Assembly (NCBI GenBank): GCA_964615305.1 | Contig: CAZTNA010000005.1 | Span: forward strand, 62,001 to 126,000 | DNA length: 64,000 nt | Direction: 5' to 3' | From: Bog-950 sp964615305 | GTDB taxonomy: Bacteria; Bacteroidota; Bacteroidia; Chitinophagales; LD1 | In this document: positions 17,339-26,174 of the stretch, piece by piece | Layout: each line of letters opens with the position of its first letter | How positions within the stretch are numbered: the first letter of the stretch is position 1 | Made by a program: the position numbers and the translations under genes | Notes under the pieces: generated by a model | Told to the model about the DNA's origin: nothing | Databases searched by the model: none | The model's input: the letters and a program-made list of their open reading frames with translations, nothing else

Positions 17339-20300
17339 TATTTCTTCTTAAAAGGTTAGCTAATATTCTTCTGATAGTTTTAGTAAGCGCTACTTCAGAG
17401 GTGCTTGAAACAAAGTCTTCGCTCAACGGGTTAGAGTCTTCATCTCTAATCAACTGTTTGCCTTCTTGCAAACTGCCGAAGATGAAGTAAAGTCCAGGCA
17501 CAATAAGCACCCCGAAAATGGTTCCAAACAACATGCCCCCTAAGGCTGATGCACCAATTGTTCTATTGCCTACCGCACCGGCACCGGTAGCTATTACAAG
17601 TGGAATTAGTCCGGCTATAAATGCAAAAGAAGTCATGAGAATAGGGCGAAAACGTGCTCGCGCTCCTTCAATGGCAGCTTCTAAAACGCTCACACCCTGA
17701 TTGTGTTTTTGCACGGCAAACTCTACAATCAACACAGCGTTTTTACCGAGCAAACCCGCCAACATTATCAACCCTATTTGTGCGTACACATCGTTGGCCA
17801 ACCCCATCATTTTTAATAGAAACATAGAGCCGAAAATGCCGGGAGGCAATGACAACAATACCGCAAACGGCAGCAAGAAACTTTCGTATTGAGCGGCAAG
17901 TATCAGGTACACAAAAAGTATAACTACCAGGAAAATGTAAAGCGCTTCGTTTCCTCTTCGGGCTTCATCGTATGACAGACCTTCCCACGCTATATCATAA
18001 CCTTTGGGTAACGATTGTTTCGCCACTTCTTTAATCGCATTAATTGCATCACCCGAGGTATATCCTTTTGCCGGCACCCCGTTGATGAGAGCAGATGTGT
18101 AAAGATTATAACGCGAAATTTCGTTCGGCCCTTGCGTTTTGGTAATCTTCATAAATGCGGAGTAAGGAACCATTTCGCCCCTATCGTTTTTTATAAACAG
18201 ATTTAAAATGTCGGTTGGTTGTTTTCTATAAAGCGGATCGGCCTGAGTATATACTTTGTAGTAATTGTTGAAACGAATAAAACCTTGTTCATACGTACTG
18301 CCAATCATAATGTTCAAATTCTCCATGGCTTTGCCAATAGAAACACCTTTCTGCATGGCAAGTTGATTGTCCACAGTTATTTCATATTGCGGATAGTTGG
18401 CTGCATAGAATGTAAACAGCCCGTCAAGTTCTTTTCGTTTTCTCAAAGCATCCATAAACTCATGGTTCACTTTATCGAACTCCTGATAATCTACATCGCT
18501 GCCCTTGTCAAGCAAGCGCAACGCAAAACCAGATGATGCACCATAACCCGGCACAGCCGGAGGTTCAAAGAATTCAACTACAGCTCCTATGTCCTTTGTT
18601 TTTTCTTCCATTTCTTCAATTACTTCCTTAACCGATTGCTTGCGTTCACTCCAGTCTTTCAGATTTATTAAACAAGTGCCGGCATTAGAGCCGCGACCTT
18701 CTGATAAAATTTCATAACCCGCCATGGCGGTTACTGATTTTACTCCTTCTACCTGTTTTACAATTTTTTGAAGTTGAAGCGAAACCTCGTTGGTTCTTTC
18801 GAGGGTGGTGCCCGGAGGTGTTTGAATGATGGCGTAAATCTGTCCCTGATCTTCGCTGGGTATAAAGCCTGCCGGCAAAATTTTATTTATACCTACAATG
18901 CTGAAAGCAAAAATCAGCAGCATACCGTAAGTAACTACTCTTCGGTTTACAATTATTTTCAGCAAACCGGAGTACCGTCCGGTAAGTTTTTCGAATTGTT
19001 TGTTGAACCAGTCAATAAAAATATTGATAGGTGTTTTGCGTTTGTGTTGTCCATGTGTGTTTTTCAAAATCATGGCACACAATACAGGCGTAAGTGTTAG
19101 TGCCACCACGCCTGACAGCACAATAGATGTGGCCATGGTAATGGAAAATTGTCGGTAGAGAACACCAACGGGTCCGGTCATAAAAGCTACCGGTACAAAT
19201 ACAGCCGTCATAATAAGCGTAATGGCGATAATTGCTCCGCTGATTTCGTCCAGCACTTTTTTCACTGCTTTAAACGGTGAAAGGTTTTCTTCCTCCATTT
19301 TTACGTGAACAGCTTCTACCACCACAATGGCATTATCTACCACAATACCAATTGCTAACACTAACGCAAACAACGTTATGAGGTTTATGCTAATGCCAAA
19401 CAGTTGCATGAAAACAAAAGCGCCAATGAGCGAAACAGGAACAGCCAGTGTGGGAATTAGTGTTGAACGCCAATCGCCCAAAAAGATAAACACAACTAAC
19501 GCCACTAAAAAAAATGCTTCAACTAACGTGTGAAGTACCTTTTCTATAGAGGCGTTCACAAATGCCGATACATCATAATTGATTTCGTATTCCATTCCCG
19601 GAGGAAAATCTTTTTCCATTTCCTTCAGTTTCGCCTTTACATCGGCTATTACCTGATTGGCATTGCTGCCCGGGTTTTGTTTCAACACCATGGAGGCAGT
19701 GGGGTATTCGTCTTTATTGGTGTATATATCCACAAACTCGCTGCCAACTTCTACTTCTGCTACATCTTTCAACTTCAGCATTTCTCCATCTGCAGTAGAT
19801 TTTATGATAATGTCGTTGTACTGTTCAGGTTTGTTGAACCAACCTTTGTAGGTAAACACATACTCTTGCGATTGCGCTACACGCCCCGAACTTAAACCCA
19901 CTCGCCCGGGGCGTGCTAACACACTTTGTTCGTCAATGGCAGTAAGCACTTCATCAGCAGAGATATTGTAAGCTCTCATTCTATCGGGCTTTAACCACAC
20001 ACGAATGGCGAAAGCACGGCTGCCAACCACATCTGACCTACCCATACCCGGAATACGTTGTAGCTCTGGAACTAAGTAAGTGTTGGCGTAGTTGAATAAA
20101 AATTTTTGATCGGTGTTTTTGTCTTTGCTGTAAAGGTTTACATACATCAACATACTTGGCTGAATGGGGGTAATTACTACCCCTTCGCGTTGTACAAGAG
20201 GAGGTAAGTTGGCCCACACCTGATCCACTCTTGATTTTACACGCGAAGCAGCAATAGTAGGGTCGGTGCCGGGTTCAAACACTATTTGAACGGTAGCTTC

Positions 20301-20558
20301 ACCGGCACTAGTAGCATCGCTCATCATATATTGCATTCCCTGCACACCATTGATAGCACGCTCCATAATTACCAACGTTGATTTAATCAAAGCATCGGCA
20401 TTAGAACCCGGGAATGAAATGAAAATGTTGACACGAGGTGGAGCTATTTCAGGAAACTGCGAGATAGGTCGGGTAACAATAGCCAGAGCTCCCATAAAAA
20501 CTATTCCAAGCGATAGCGCTATGGCAAGAACCGGCCTTTGAATGAATTTGTTAAACAT
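17316..20558 (-). CDS. RND efflux pump, HAE1 family (AcrB/MexB-like)
   Basis: A 1080-residue inner membrane pump of normal HAE1 length, with 12 helices and two large periplasmic loops. The start MFNKFIQRPVLAIALS is the classical N terminus. It drives export of hydrophobic compounds with the proton gradient. The TM4 proton site of AcrB (D407-D408) reads here VVDNAIVVVE, that is D408-N409, so one of the two aspartates is replaced; the TM10 lysine is kept in LLGKNAVLIVEFA. The C-terminal tail is longer and charged. It follows the adaptor gene with 26 bases between. The operon order is adaptor, pump, outer membrane factor. Confidence 0.95.
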   Translation of the reverse strand: MFNKFIQRPVLAIALSLGIVFMGALAIVTRPISQFPEIAPPRVNIFISFPGSNADALIKSTLVIMERAINGVQGMQYMMSDATSAGEATVQIVFEPGTDPTIAASRVKSRVDQVWANLPPLVQREGVVITPIQPSMLMYVNLYSKDKNTDQKFLFNYANTYLVPELQRIPGMGRSDVVGSRAFAIRVWLKPDRMRAYNISADEVLTAIDEQSVLARPGRVGLSSGRVAQSQEYVFTYKGWFNKPEQYNDIIIKSTADGEMLKLKDVAEVEVGSEFVDIYTNKDEYPTASMVLKQNPGSNANQVIADVKAKLKEMEKDFPPGMEYEINYDVSAFVNASIEKVLHTLVEAFFLVALVVFIFLGDWRSTLIPTLAVPVSLIGAFVFMQLFGISINLITLFALVLAIGIVVDNAIVVVEAVHVKMEEENLSPFKAVKKVLDEISGAIIAITLIMTAVFVPVAFMTGPVGVLYRQFSITMATSIVLSGVVALTLTPVLCAMILKNTHGQHKRKTPINIFIDWFNKQFEKLTGRYSGLLKIIVNRRVVTYGMLLIFAFSIVGINKILPAGFIPSEDQGQIYAIIQTPPGTTLERTNEVSLQLQKIVKQVEGVKSVTAMAGYEILSEGRGSNAGTCLINLKDWSERKQSVKEVIEEMEEKTKDIGAVVEFFEPPAVPGYGASSGFALRLLDKGSDVDYQEFDKVNHEFMDALRKRKELDGLFTFYAANYPQYEITVDNQLAMQKGVSIGKAMENLNIMIGSTYEQGFIRFNNYYKVYTQADPLYRKQPTDILNLFIKNDRGEMVPYSAFMKITKTQGPNEISRYNLYTSALINGVPAKGYTSGDAINAIKEVAKQSLPKGYDIAWEGLSYDEARRGNEALYIFLVVILFVYLILAAQYESFLLPFAVLLSLPPGIFGSMFLLKMMGLANDVYAQIGLIMLAGLLGKNAVLIVEFAVQKHNQGVSVLEAAIEGARARFRPILMTSFAFIAGLIPLVIATGAGAVGNRTIGASALGGMLFGTIFGVLIVPGLYFIFGSLQEGKQLIRDEDSNPLSEDFVSSTSEVALTKTIRRILANLLRRNNGDQNNH

Positions 20559-20584
20559 TTGAATTGTTGTTTTAGGTTCCTGCC

Positions 20585-21670
20585 TTACTCGGCATGTAAA
20601 TGAATGAGGTCGTTCAGCACTTTGTCGAACGGCACAAAACTGGTTTCTATCTTTTCGTTGTTCTTTACTTTTCTAAGCCCGTCAAACAGAATTTTATCGT
20701 TGATGCTTAGTCCGCTTGTAACCACATATAAGTGTGACATTTCCTGCCCCACTTTAATTTCTGTTGAGGTAACTATACCTTTATCATTAATTACATACAC
20801 AAATTTTTTATCTAACACATCGAACGTAGCACTCTGTGGAATCAGCATGGCGTTTCGTAAATGTGTTGGCATAAGTATGTTACCGGTTTCGCCATGGCGT
20901 AGTAACTTATCGGGATTGGGAAAAGTGGCGCGGAAAGCAATGTTTCCGGTTTCGTTATTAAAGTCGGCTTCTATCGTTTCTACAATTCCATCATGCGGAA
21001 AAATTTCGTTGTTAGCCATACGCAGTTGCACTTTCTGTTTGCCCTCAGTTTTTGCGCGTGTAGCATAGTCGAGGTATTCGGCTTCGGGCACGTTGAAATA
21101 CACCCACATTTTACTGTTGTCGGAAAGCGAGGTGAGCAGTTCCCCTTCGTCAACCAAACTACCTAAACGTTGATAAAAACGATCCATATACCCGTCAAAC
21201 GGAGCACGTATATCAGTAAACGACAGATGCGCCTGCGCTAATGCTAAATCAGCTTTCTCTTTATCTAAGCGTGCCTTAGCCATAGCTAATTCATTCTTCG
21301 ATACAATATTGCTGTCGGCAAGATTTTTTGTAGTCAGGTATTCAATTTCGGCAACGTTTACTTCCGCCTTTGATTTTTCGAGTTCTGCCTCGTAAAGAAC
21401 CGGCATAATCTGAAACATCTGCTGCCCTTTTTTTACAAACTGCCCTTCGTCCACATAAATATTTTGCAGGTAACCTTTTTCCTGCGAGCGCATTTCAATA
21501 TGGCTTGACGAACGAATTTGACACACATAATCTTTGTAGATGATAGTGTCGCGTTGTACCGGACTGGTTACTAAAAATTTTGCTTCCTCGTGCTTTTCGT
21601 GTTTTTCGTTATGGCAACTTGCAAGCAACAACGCACTTGCCGTACTTATGAGAACTAATATCCTCTTCAT
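20585..21670 (-). CDS. RND efflux periplasmic adaptor (membrane fusion) lipoprotein
   Basis: A 361-residue protein with a lipobox at C19 (LLLASC) and a following His/Glu-rich linker (HNEKHEKHEEAK). It then has the adaptor layout: beta-barrel and lipoyl halves (IRSSSHIEMRSQEKGYLQNI, VDEGQFVKKGQQMFQI), an alpha-hairpin of about 70 residues (EAELEKSKAEVNVAEIEYLT), and a second lipoyl half with LSFTDIRAPFDGYMDR. It bridges the pump and the outer membrane duct. It is the first gene of the three-gene operon. The histidine-rich linker might bind metal, but such linkers also occur in drug adaptors. Confidence 0.93.
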   Translation of the reverse strand: MKRILVLISTASALLLASCHNEKHEKHEEAKFLVTSPVQRDTIIYKDYVCQIRSSSHIEMRSQEKGYLQNIYVDEGQFVKKGQQMFQIMPVLYEAELEKSKAEVNVAEIEYLTTKNLADSNIVSKNELAMAKARLDKEKADLALAQAHLSFTDIRAPFDGYMDRFYQRLGSLVDEGELLTSLSDNSKMWVYFNVPEAEYLDYATRAKTEGKQKVQLRMANNEIFPHDGIVETIEADFNNETGNIAFRATFPNPDKLLRHGETGNILMPTHLRNAMLIPQSATFDVLDKKFVYVINDKGIVTSTEIKVGQEMSHLYVVTSGLSINDKILFDGLRKVKNNEKIETSFVPFDKVLNDLIHLHAE

Positions 21671-21770
21671 GAATATTTATGGTTTTAAATGGAATAATTA
21701 CAGAAACAGGTAGTCACCGACCGGTGACTACAAAGCCGCACTGCTTCATTACAGTTGGCCGACTAAAAAA

Positions 21771-22208
21771 TTAAGACAGGTAGCTTTTCCAGGAGTGGTG
21801 GAGAACGAAAAGAGGAACCGGCATATAATGCTCGGCAGGTACTCCGGCCAATATTCTCTGACCGGTTAAAGAACCAGTAAATCCAATTTTGAAACTAAGG
21901 TTTGCCGTTGCCAAAGAGTTGATGTCATCCGTATCTTCATCAAACTCATTCTCGTCAACAGCATTCTCGTTTTGTGGAGTCGATGCCGGGTTAACGGGCA
22001 ATTGGTATGGATGTTTGTGCTTGTATTGTCCGTTATTCTCTAGAAAAACAACTCCGTTTCTTAAAACCTCGGGGCAGAGCGCATTCGCATAAGTTTGCTG
22101 GTATGCAAACAAAAACACAAACAAAAAACTGAAAAGGTATTTGAAAGACAATTTAAGCCTACACCCGGTTTGGCTAAATGCTGACAAGAAATTATTGTCT
22201 TTTTTCAT
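21771..22208 (-). CDS. Small secreted protein of unknown function upstream of the efflux operon
   Basis: I do not recognise this 145-residue protein. The ATG at 22208 is the most likely start; the frame extends four residues further only from TTG. A hydrophobic stretch (KYLFSFLFVFLFAYQQTYA) gives a signal peptide or anchor at residues 22-42. The rest is short, with YKHKHPYQLP followed by a strongly acidic linker (VDENEFDEDTDDIN) and a C-terminal VPLFVLHHSW segment. It lies 100 bases before the adaptor gene in the same direction. Its position and the His/acid-rich tail recall small metal-related proteins found beside RND systems, but I have no firm link. Confidence 0.6.
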   Translation of the reverse strand: MKKDNNFLSAFSQTGCRLKLSFKYLFSFLFVFLFAYQQTYANALCPEVLRNGVVFLENNGQYKHKHPYQLPVNPASTPQNENAVDENEFDEDTDDINSLATANLSFKIGFTGSLTGQRILAGVPAEHYMPVPLFVLHHSWKSYLS

Positions 22209-22557
22209 TAACGGGCACAAAGTTAGAATAGCAACTTCAACCTAACAGTAAATAACTTTTTTTAAGAACGTATAGTTTTTACACATCAGTAGTGTATGCC
22301 GGCACAAGTCTGATTGTATTATAAGTATGGCTTTTTTGAGAAAAGAAACCAACTACTCTTTCCACTTAGCCACATAATAGCGAACCTCAATTAAGAGTAT
22401 TATCGCTCTATTACGCAGAAATAATTGATTAAAACTTGTTTTTGGCGAATTAACTGGTATTAAAACAGATATTTATTGAAATATTTTTCATTGGTTCTTT
22501 GGTAATTCGAAACCTTTCATAAATTTGAAACAGATTCACTAACTAATCTCTGACATT
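22209..22557. other. Intergenic region between divergent genes
   Basis: About 350 bases of AT-rich sequence between the small secreted protein (leftward) and the PorP/SprF gene (rightward). The only element I can support is the candidate promoter at 22498-22527. I see no tRNA, repeat or further open frame. Confidence 0.6.
22498..22527 (+). promoter_or_regulatory. Bacteroidota-type promoter for the PorP/SprF gene
   Basis: A TTTG at 22498-22501 is followed after 18 bases by TAAATTTG (22520-22527). This fits the -33 TTTG and -7 TAnnTTTG pattern of the primary sigma factor of this phylum. Transcription would start near 22533, leaving a leader of about 25 bases before the ATG at 22558. Confidence 0.55.
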
Positions 22558-23628
22558 ATGCGTTTTTCTACACTTCTAAACAAGGGAATTTTGTTTGTGG
22601 CTGTTACAATGGCAGCACTCCAAACTCAGGCACAAGACCTTCACTTTTCTCAGTATTACACACATGCTTCTTGGTTGAATCCTTCATTAGTAGGTAACTA
22701 CGATGGAAGTTTTCGTGTAGCAGCAATTTACCGTAACCAGTGGAGCAGTGCTGTAGGTAAAAATGGTTTCAATACCGTAGGAGCCGATGTTGACTTTTGT
22801 CTTTTAGAAGGCTATCTGCGCACAGACAAACTAGCTATTGGGGTTGGTTTTTTTCACGACCGTTCAGGTGCGGCAGGATTGTCTATTATGAACGCTAATC
22901 TTTCAGTAGCGTACCACAAAGGGTTCGGAAAGTTAGGTCAACACCGCCTTAGCATAGGTTTGCAAGGTGCCTTTATTCAAAAAAGAGTAGAAGACCCATT
23001 GTTTGGCGACCAGTTCCTAGGCCACAACTCAACTCCTAAAATTGCTTCTGACGAAAATTTCAGCCGCGGTTTTATACAAGGTGATTTCAATGCAGGACTT
23101 TACTGGCGCTCTAACTTTAAAGACAAAGTAAAACTCGGAATCGGTTTCGGTGCCTACCATTTAATAGAGCCGAAACAATCAACTGTTACATCTCAGTCCA
23201 CTAATGAAAAAGACAAAAAGAGTGTTCTTCCGCGCAAGTTTAATGTTGATTTTAACCTAGAGGCATTTGTTGATAAGAAGAAGAAAGTATCTATCTCTCC
23301 TGAGTTATTGTTCATGTATCAAAGCCCGTTTATGGAAATACTCCCTGGGGTTTCGGCTACATACTACTTTAACACAGGTTTCCGCAATAACAACAGTATT
23401 AGCTTAGGGGCACGTTTTCGTGTAGGCGGCAACACTCCCGATGCAGTTATTCCAATGCTTAGTGCTGAATTCCGCAATGTTCGTTTAGGTTTTGCTTACG
23501 ATGTAAACATATCTTCGCTTAAGCAATCAACCACTAATCGTGGCGGATTTGAAATTTCATTGTCGTATGTTGGAGAAACGATTAAGTCATTTAAGGCTAA
23601 TAAGTCGTTGCCAAGTCGCAGATTCTAA
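22558..23628 (+). CDS. PorP/SprF family T9SS outer membrane protein
   Basis: A 356-residue protein with a signal peptide ending TQAQ, then QDLHFSQYYTHASWLNPSLVG, the standard opening of the PorP/SprF family, and a series of beta strands ending in a barrel. PorP-type proteins help type IX secretion or attach secreted adhesins at the surface. The neighbour downstream encodes a PorE-like protein, and the window holds at least two T9SS cargo proteins. The gene has its own candidate promoter and a terminator, so it seems to be transcribed mostly alone. Confidence 0.9.
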   Translation: MRFSTLLNKGILFVAVTMAALQTQAQDLHFSQYYTHASWLNPSLVGNYDGSFRVAAIYRNQWSSAVGKNGFNTVGADVDFCLLEGYLRTDKLAIGVGFFHDRSGAAGLSIMNANLSVAYHKGFGKLGQHRLSIGLQGAFIQKRVEDPLFGDQFLGHNSTPKIASDENFSRGFIQGDFNAGLYWRSNFKDKVKLGIGFGAYHLIEPKQSTVTSQSTNEKDKKSVLPRKFNVDFNLEAFVDKKKKVSISPELLFMYQSPFMEILPGVSATYYFNTGFRNNNSISLGARFRVGGNTPDAVIPMLSAEFRNVRLGFAYDVNISSLKQSTTNRGGFEISLSYVGETIKSFKANKSLPSRRF

Positions 23629-23666
23629 TTTCAGACTGTAAAAGCATTTTGTTTCACAGAAAAATT

Positions 23667-23697
23667 AAAACCTGCATGCACAGTGCAGGTTTTTTTG
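23667..23697 (+). terminator. Intrinsic terminator after the PorP/SprF gene
   Basis: AAAACCTGCA (23667-23676) pairs with TGCAGGTTTT (23684-23693) around a 7-base loop and runs into a T tract. It lies 38 bases after the stop. It may be partial, since the PorE-like gene follows in the same direction. Confidence 0.8.
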
Positions 23698-23729
23698 AAT
23701 AAACCCTGACACACAAAAATTTTAACCCA

Positions 23730-26090
23730 ATGAAGAAGATTATAGCGCTAACATTTCTCGCTTTAATACTGAGCAGTTCTGTGTTGTTTGCACAGAAAAA
23801 TAGAGTAAAGTCAAAATCATTTAATACTGAGTTAAAAATAGGCGATAAGTTTTATGCTGAATCGTATTTCTATACAGCTGCTGAATACTATAAAGATGTA
23901 GTTCGTCAGGATTCAACTAACCGCTACGCACACTTTTGGCTCGCCATGTCGCTGTTTCAGGCTCGCGACTACGAAAATGCAGAAACATTCTTTGCCAAGT
24001 TTTATGCCATGAAGCCTAGCGATAAAACCAATAAGAAAAAGTGGGATTTGGAGAATAAAGTATTATTTAATCAGGGAGGCTATTACTATGGTCAGGTGTT
24101 GCACCGCAATGGCAAGTACGATGAAGCAATTGAATACCTTAACAAGTTCCTAAGTTCATACGAACCCAAGAATGATGCTGATAACCTGAAACAGTTAGCA
24201 TCACTAGAAAAAGCCGGTTGCGAGTTTGCTAAAACAGCTAAGAAAGCTAAAGTTAAAATTTATAATGCCGGATCTGGTGTAAATAAATCATACACAGAGG
24301 CATCGCCTTGTGGTGTAGGTGAAACTGGTCTGTATTATTCTTCTATGAAGATAGATGCACTATCTACCGGTGATACGCTTATATTTTTTAAGGGTACAAA
24401 ATCAAGAAGAAACTACCAGTTGATGTATAGTGAAAAAGAAGGCAACGAATGGGGTAGAGGAAGAGTGGTAAGTAACAAAGACATTAACGAAGAGGGTTAT
24501 ACTGTAGGAAATGGAGCTTTTAATAAAGCAATGACCCGCTTCTATTTTACCAAGTGCTTAGAAGTTGATGATGACCGCCCTCTTTGCAACTTATTTGTGG
24601 CTGACCACAACAACGGTACGTTTTCTAATGTTCAGCGCATACCTGAGCCAATCAACGAAAAAGAAAAATACACCTCTACTCAGCCGGCTGTTCGTACCTC
24701 TGAAGATGGAATGGATATAGTTTATTTTGTTACCGACCGTCCGGGTGGCGCAGGAGGTACGGATATTTGGTATTTTCTACGTGCGCAAAGTGGCGACTTT
24801 AAAGGGCCTAAGCCATTGAAAGGAACCGCCAATACTGCCGGTGATGAATGCACACCATATTTTGATGATAGTACTAAGACACTATACTTTAGCTCCAATG
24901 GACACCCTGGTTTTGGAGGTTTTGATGTGTTTAAAACAACTGAAAATGCTGACTTAGGGTGGGGCGAGGTAATCAATTTAGGATTGCCCATTAACAGCGG
25001 CACAGATGATTTATACTATAGCCGGAGTACCGACCAAAGTAACGGATTTATGACATCGAACCGTGTAGGTAGTGTGCCGCTCAACGGCATTAAAACTGCT
25101 TCGGACGATGTATTTCACTGGACAAACTTTAAGTATGCTGTGCAAGGCATGGCCTTTAAAGAAGGAGAAGATGGTGGCGGTTCATTAAAAAATGCCGTAT
25201 TTAAACTTTACCGCAAAGCCGATGACGGCAGCAAAGTACTAGTTGGGATTGATTCATCAGCCAAGAGCGGAAAACTCACCGGTAAAAGTGACGGCTATTA
25301 CTTCTTTAAATTAGCACCGGAAACAGACTATGTGGTAGAGGTAGAAACTGATGGTTTTCAAACAAAGTCAGAAGAAATTACCACCAAAGGATTGCCTGAT
25401 GAAGACACGCTTCAAAATAACATGAGCGTTAGAAAAGGTATGTATGTTGTAAAAGGTCTGATAACAGAAGAAGGTAAAGGTGATTTGAAAGATGCTAGTG
25501 TTACAATTTTGGAAGTGTTTCCTAATGGTATGGAAAAAACTGTTTACTATATGAACAGTAACCCGTTCTATTATTTTGATGTAGAAATGAACCGTACATA
25601 TAAAATAGTAGCACGCAAAGAGGGCTACTTCGCTAAAACAGTTGATTTCAGCACATTCGGATTGGGTAACATTGATACCGTGCGTAAAGATATTGCTATA
25701 GCAAAACTTGAACTAAATAAAACTTACACCCTGCAAAACGTTTTATATGAATTTGGTAAAGCAACGCTTACTGAAAACTCTAAGTTGGTGTTAGATAATC
25801 TGTACCAGATTATGGTAGAAAATCCGGGCTTTATCATTGAATTAAGCGCCCACACCGATGCAATAGGTTCCGATGCAGCCAACATGAAACTTTCACAGGC
25901 GCGTGCCGAGAGTTGTGTGAGCTACCTAATTGGCAAAGGAATTACAAAAGACAGAATGCAACCAAAGGGTTATGGTGAAAGTAAACCTAAAGTGCCGAAT
26001 ATGACCGAAGATGGAAAAGACGATCCTGCGGGCAGAGCAATTAACCGTAGAACTGAGTTTCAAATTATTGGCTTAAAGAAAGAACAATAA
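23730..26090 (+). CDS. PorE-like OmpA family protein (TPR, beta-propeller, carboxypeptidase-like, OmpA C domain)
   Basis: A 786-residue protein. After the signal peptide (ends SSVLFAQ) come TPR helices (about 30-170), then PD40/WD40-like blades with YFVTDRPGGAGGTDIWY and TLYFSSNGHPGFGGFDVFKT (about 185-440), two carboxypeptidase-regulatory-like domains (about 445-655), and an OmpA C domain (about 665-786). The last has the peptidoglycan-binding residues in SAHTDAIGSD and in RAINRRTEF. This four-part order is that of PorE, which tethers the T9SS to peptidoglycan. It follows a PorP/SprF gene, which supports this reading. Confidence 0.88.
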   Translation: MKKIIALTFLALILSSSVLFAQKNRVKSKSFNTELKIGDKFYAESYFYTAAEYYKDVVRQDSTNRYAHFWLAMSLFQARDYENAETFFAKFYAMKPSDKTNKKKWDLENKVLFNQGGYYYGQVLHRNGKYDEAIEYLNKFLSSYEPKNDADNLKQLASLEKAGCEFAKTAKKAKVKIYNAGSGVNKSYTEASPCGVGETGLYYSSMKIDALSTGDTLIFFKGTKSRRNYQLMYSEKEGNEWGRGRVVSNKDINEEGYTVGNGAFNKAMTRFYFTKCLEVDDDRPLCNLFVADHNNGTFSNVQRIPEPINEKEKYTSTQPAVRTSEDGMDIVYFVTDRPGGAGGTDIWYFLRAQSGDFKGPKPLKGTANTAGDECTPYFDDSTKTLYFSSNGHPGFGGFDVFKTTENADLGWGEVINLGLPINSGTDDLYYSRSTDQSNGFMTSNRVGSVPLNGIKTASDDVFHWTNFKYAVQGMAFKEGEDGGGSLKNAVFKLYRKADDGSKVLVGIDSSAKSGKLTGKSDGYYFFKLAPETDYVVEVETDGFQTKSEEITTKGLPDEDTLQNNMSVRKGMYVVKGLITEEGKGDLKDASVTILEVFPNGMEKTVYYMNSNPFYYFDVEMNRTYKIVARKEGYFAKTVDFSTFGLGNIDTVRKDIAIAKLELNKTYTLQNVLYEFGKATLTENSKLVLDNLYQIMVENPGFIIELSAHTDAIGSDAANMKLSQARAESCVSYLIGKGITKDRMQPKGYGESKPKVPNMTEDGKDDPAGRAINRRTEFQIIGLKKEQ

Positions 26091-26110
26091 CCTGACATTA
26101 AACGAAGTAA

Positions 26111-26149
26111 AAAAGAGGCTGCTTCAAAACTGAGCAGCCTCTTTTTTTT
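26111..26149 (+). terminator. Intrinsic terminator between convergent genes
   Basis: AGAGGCTGCT (26114-26123) pairs with AGCAGCCTCT (26133-26142), with a 9-base loop and a following run of T. A matching A run precedes the stem, so it can act in both directions, for the PorE-like gene and for the methyltransferase. Confidence 0.9.
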
Positions 26150-26174
26150 GAGCTTGGGTTTGTAATATGTTGGC

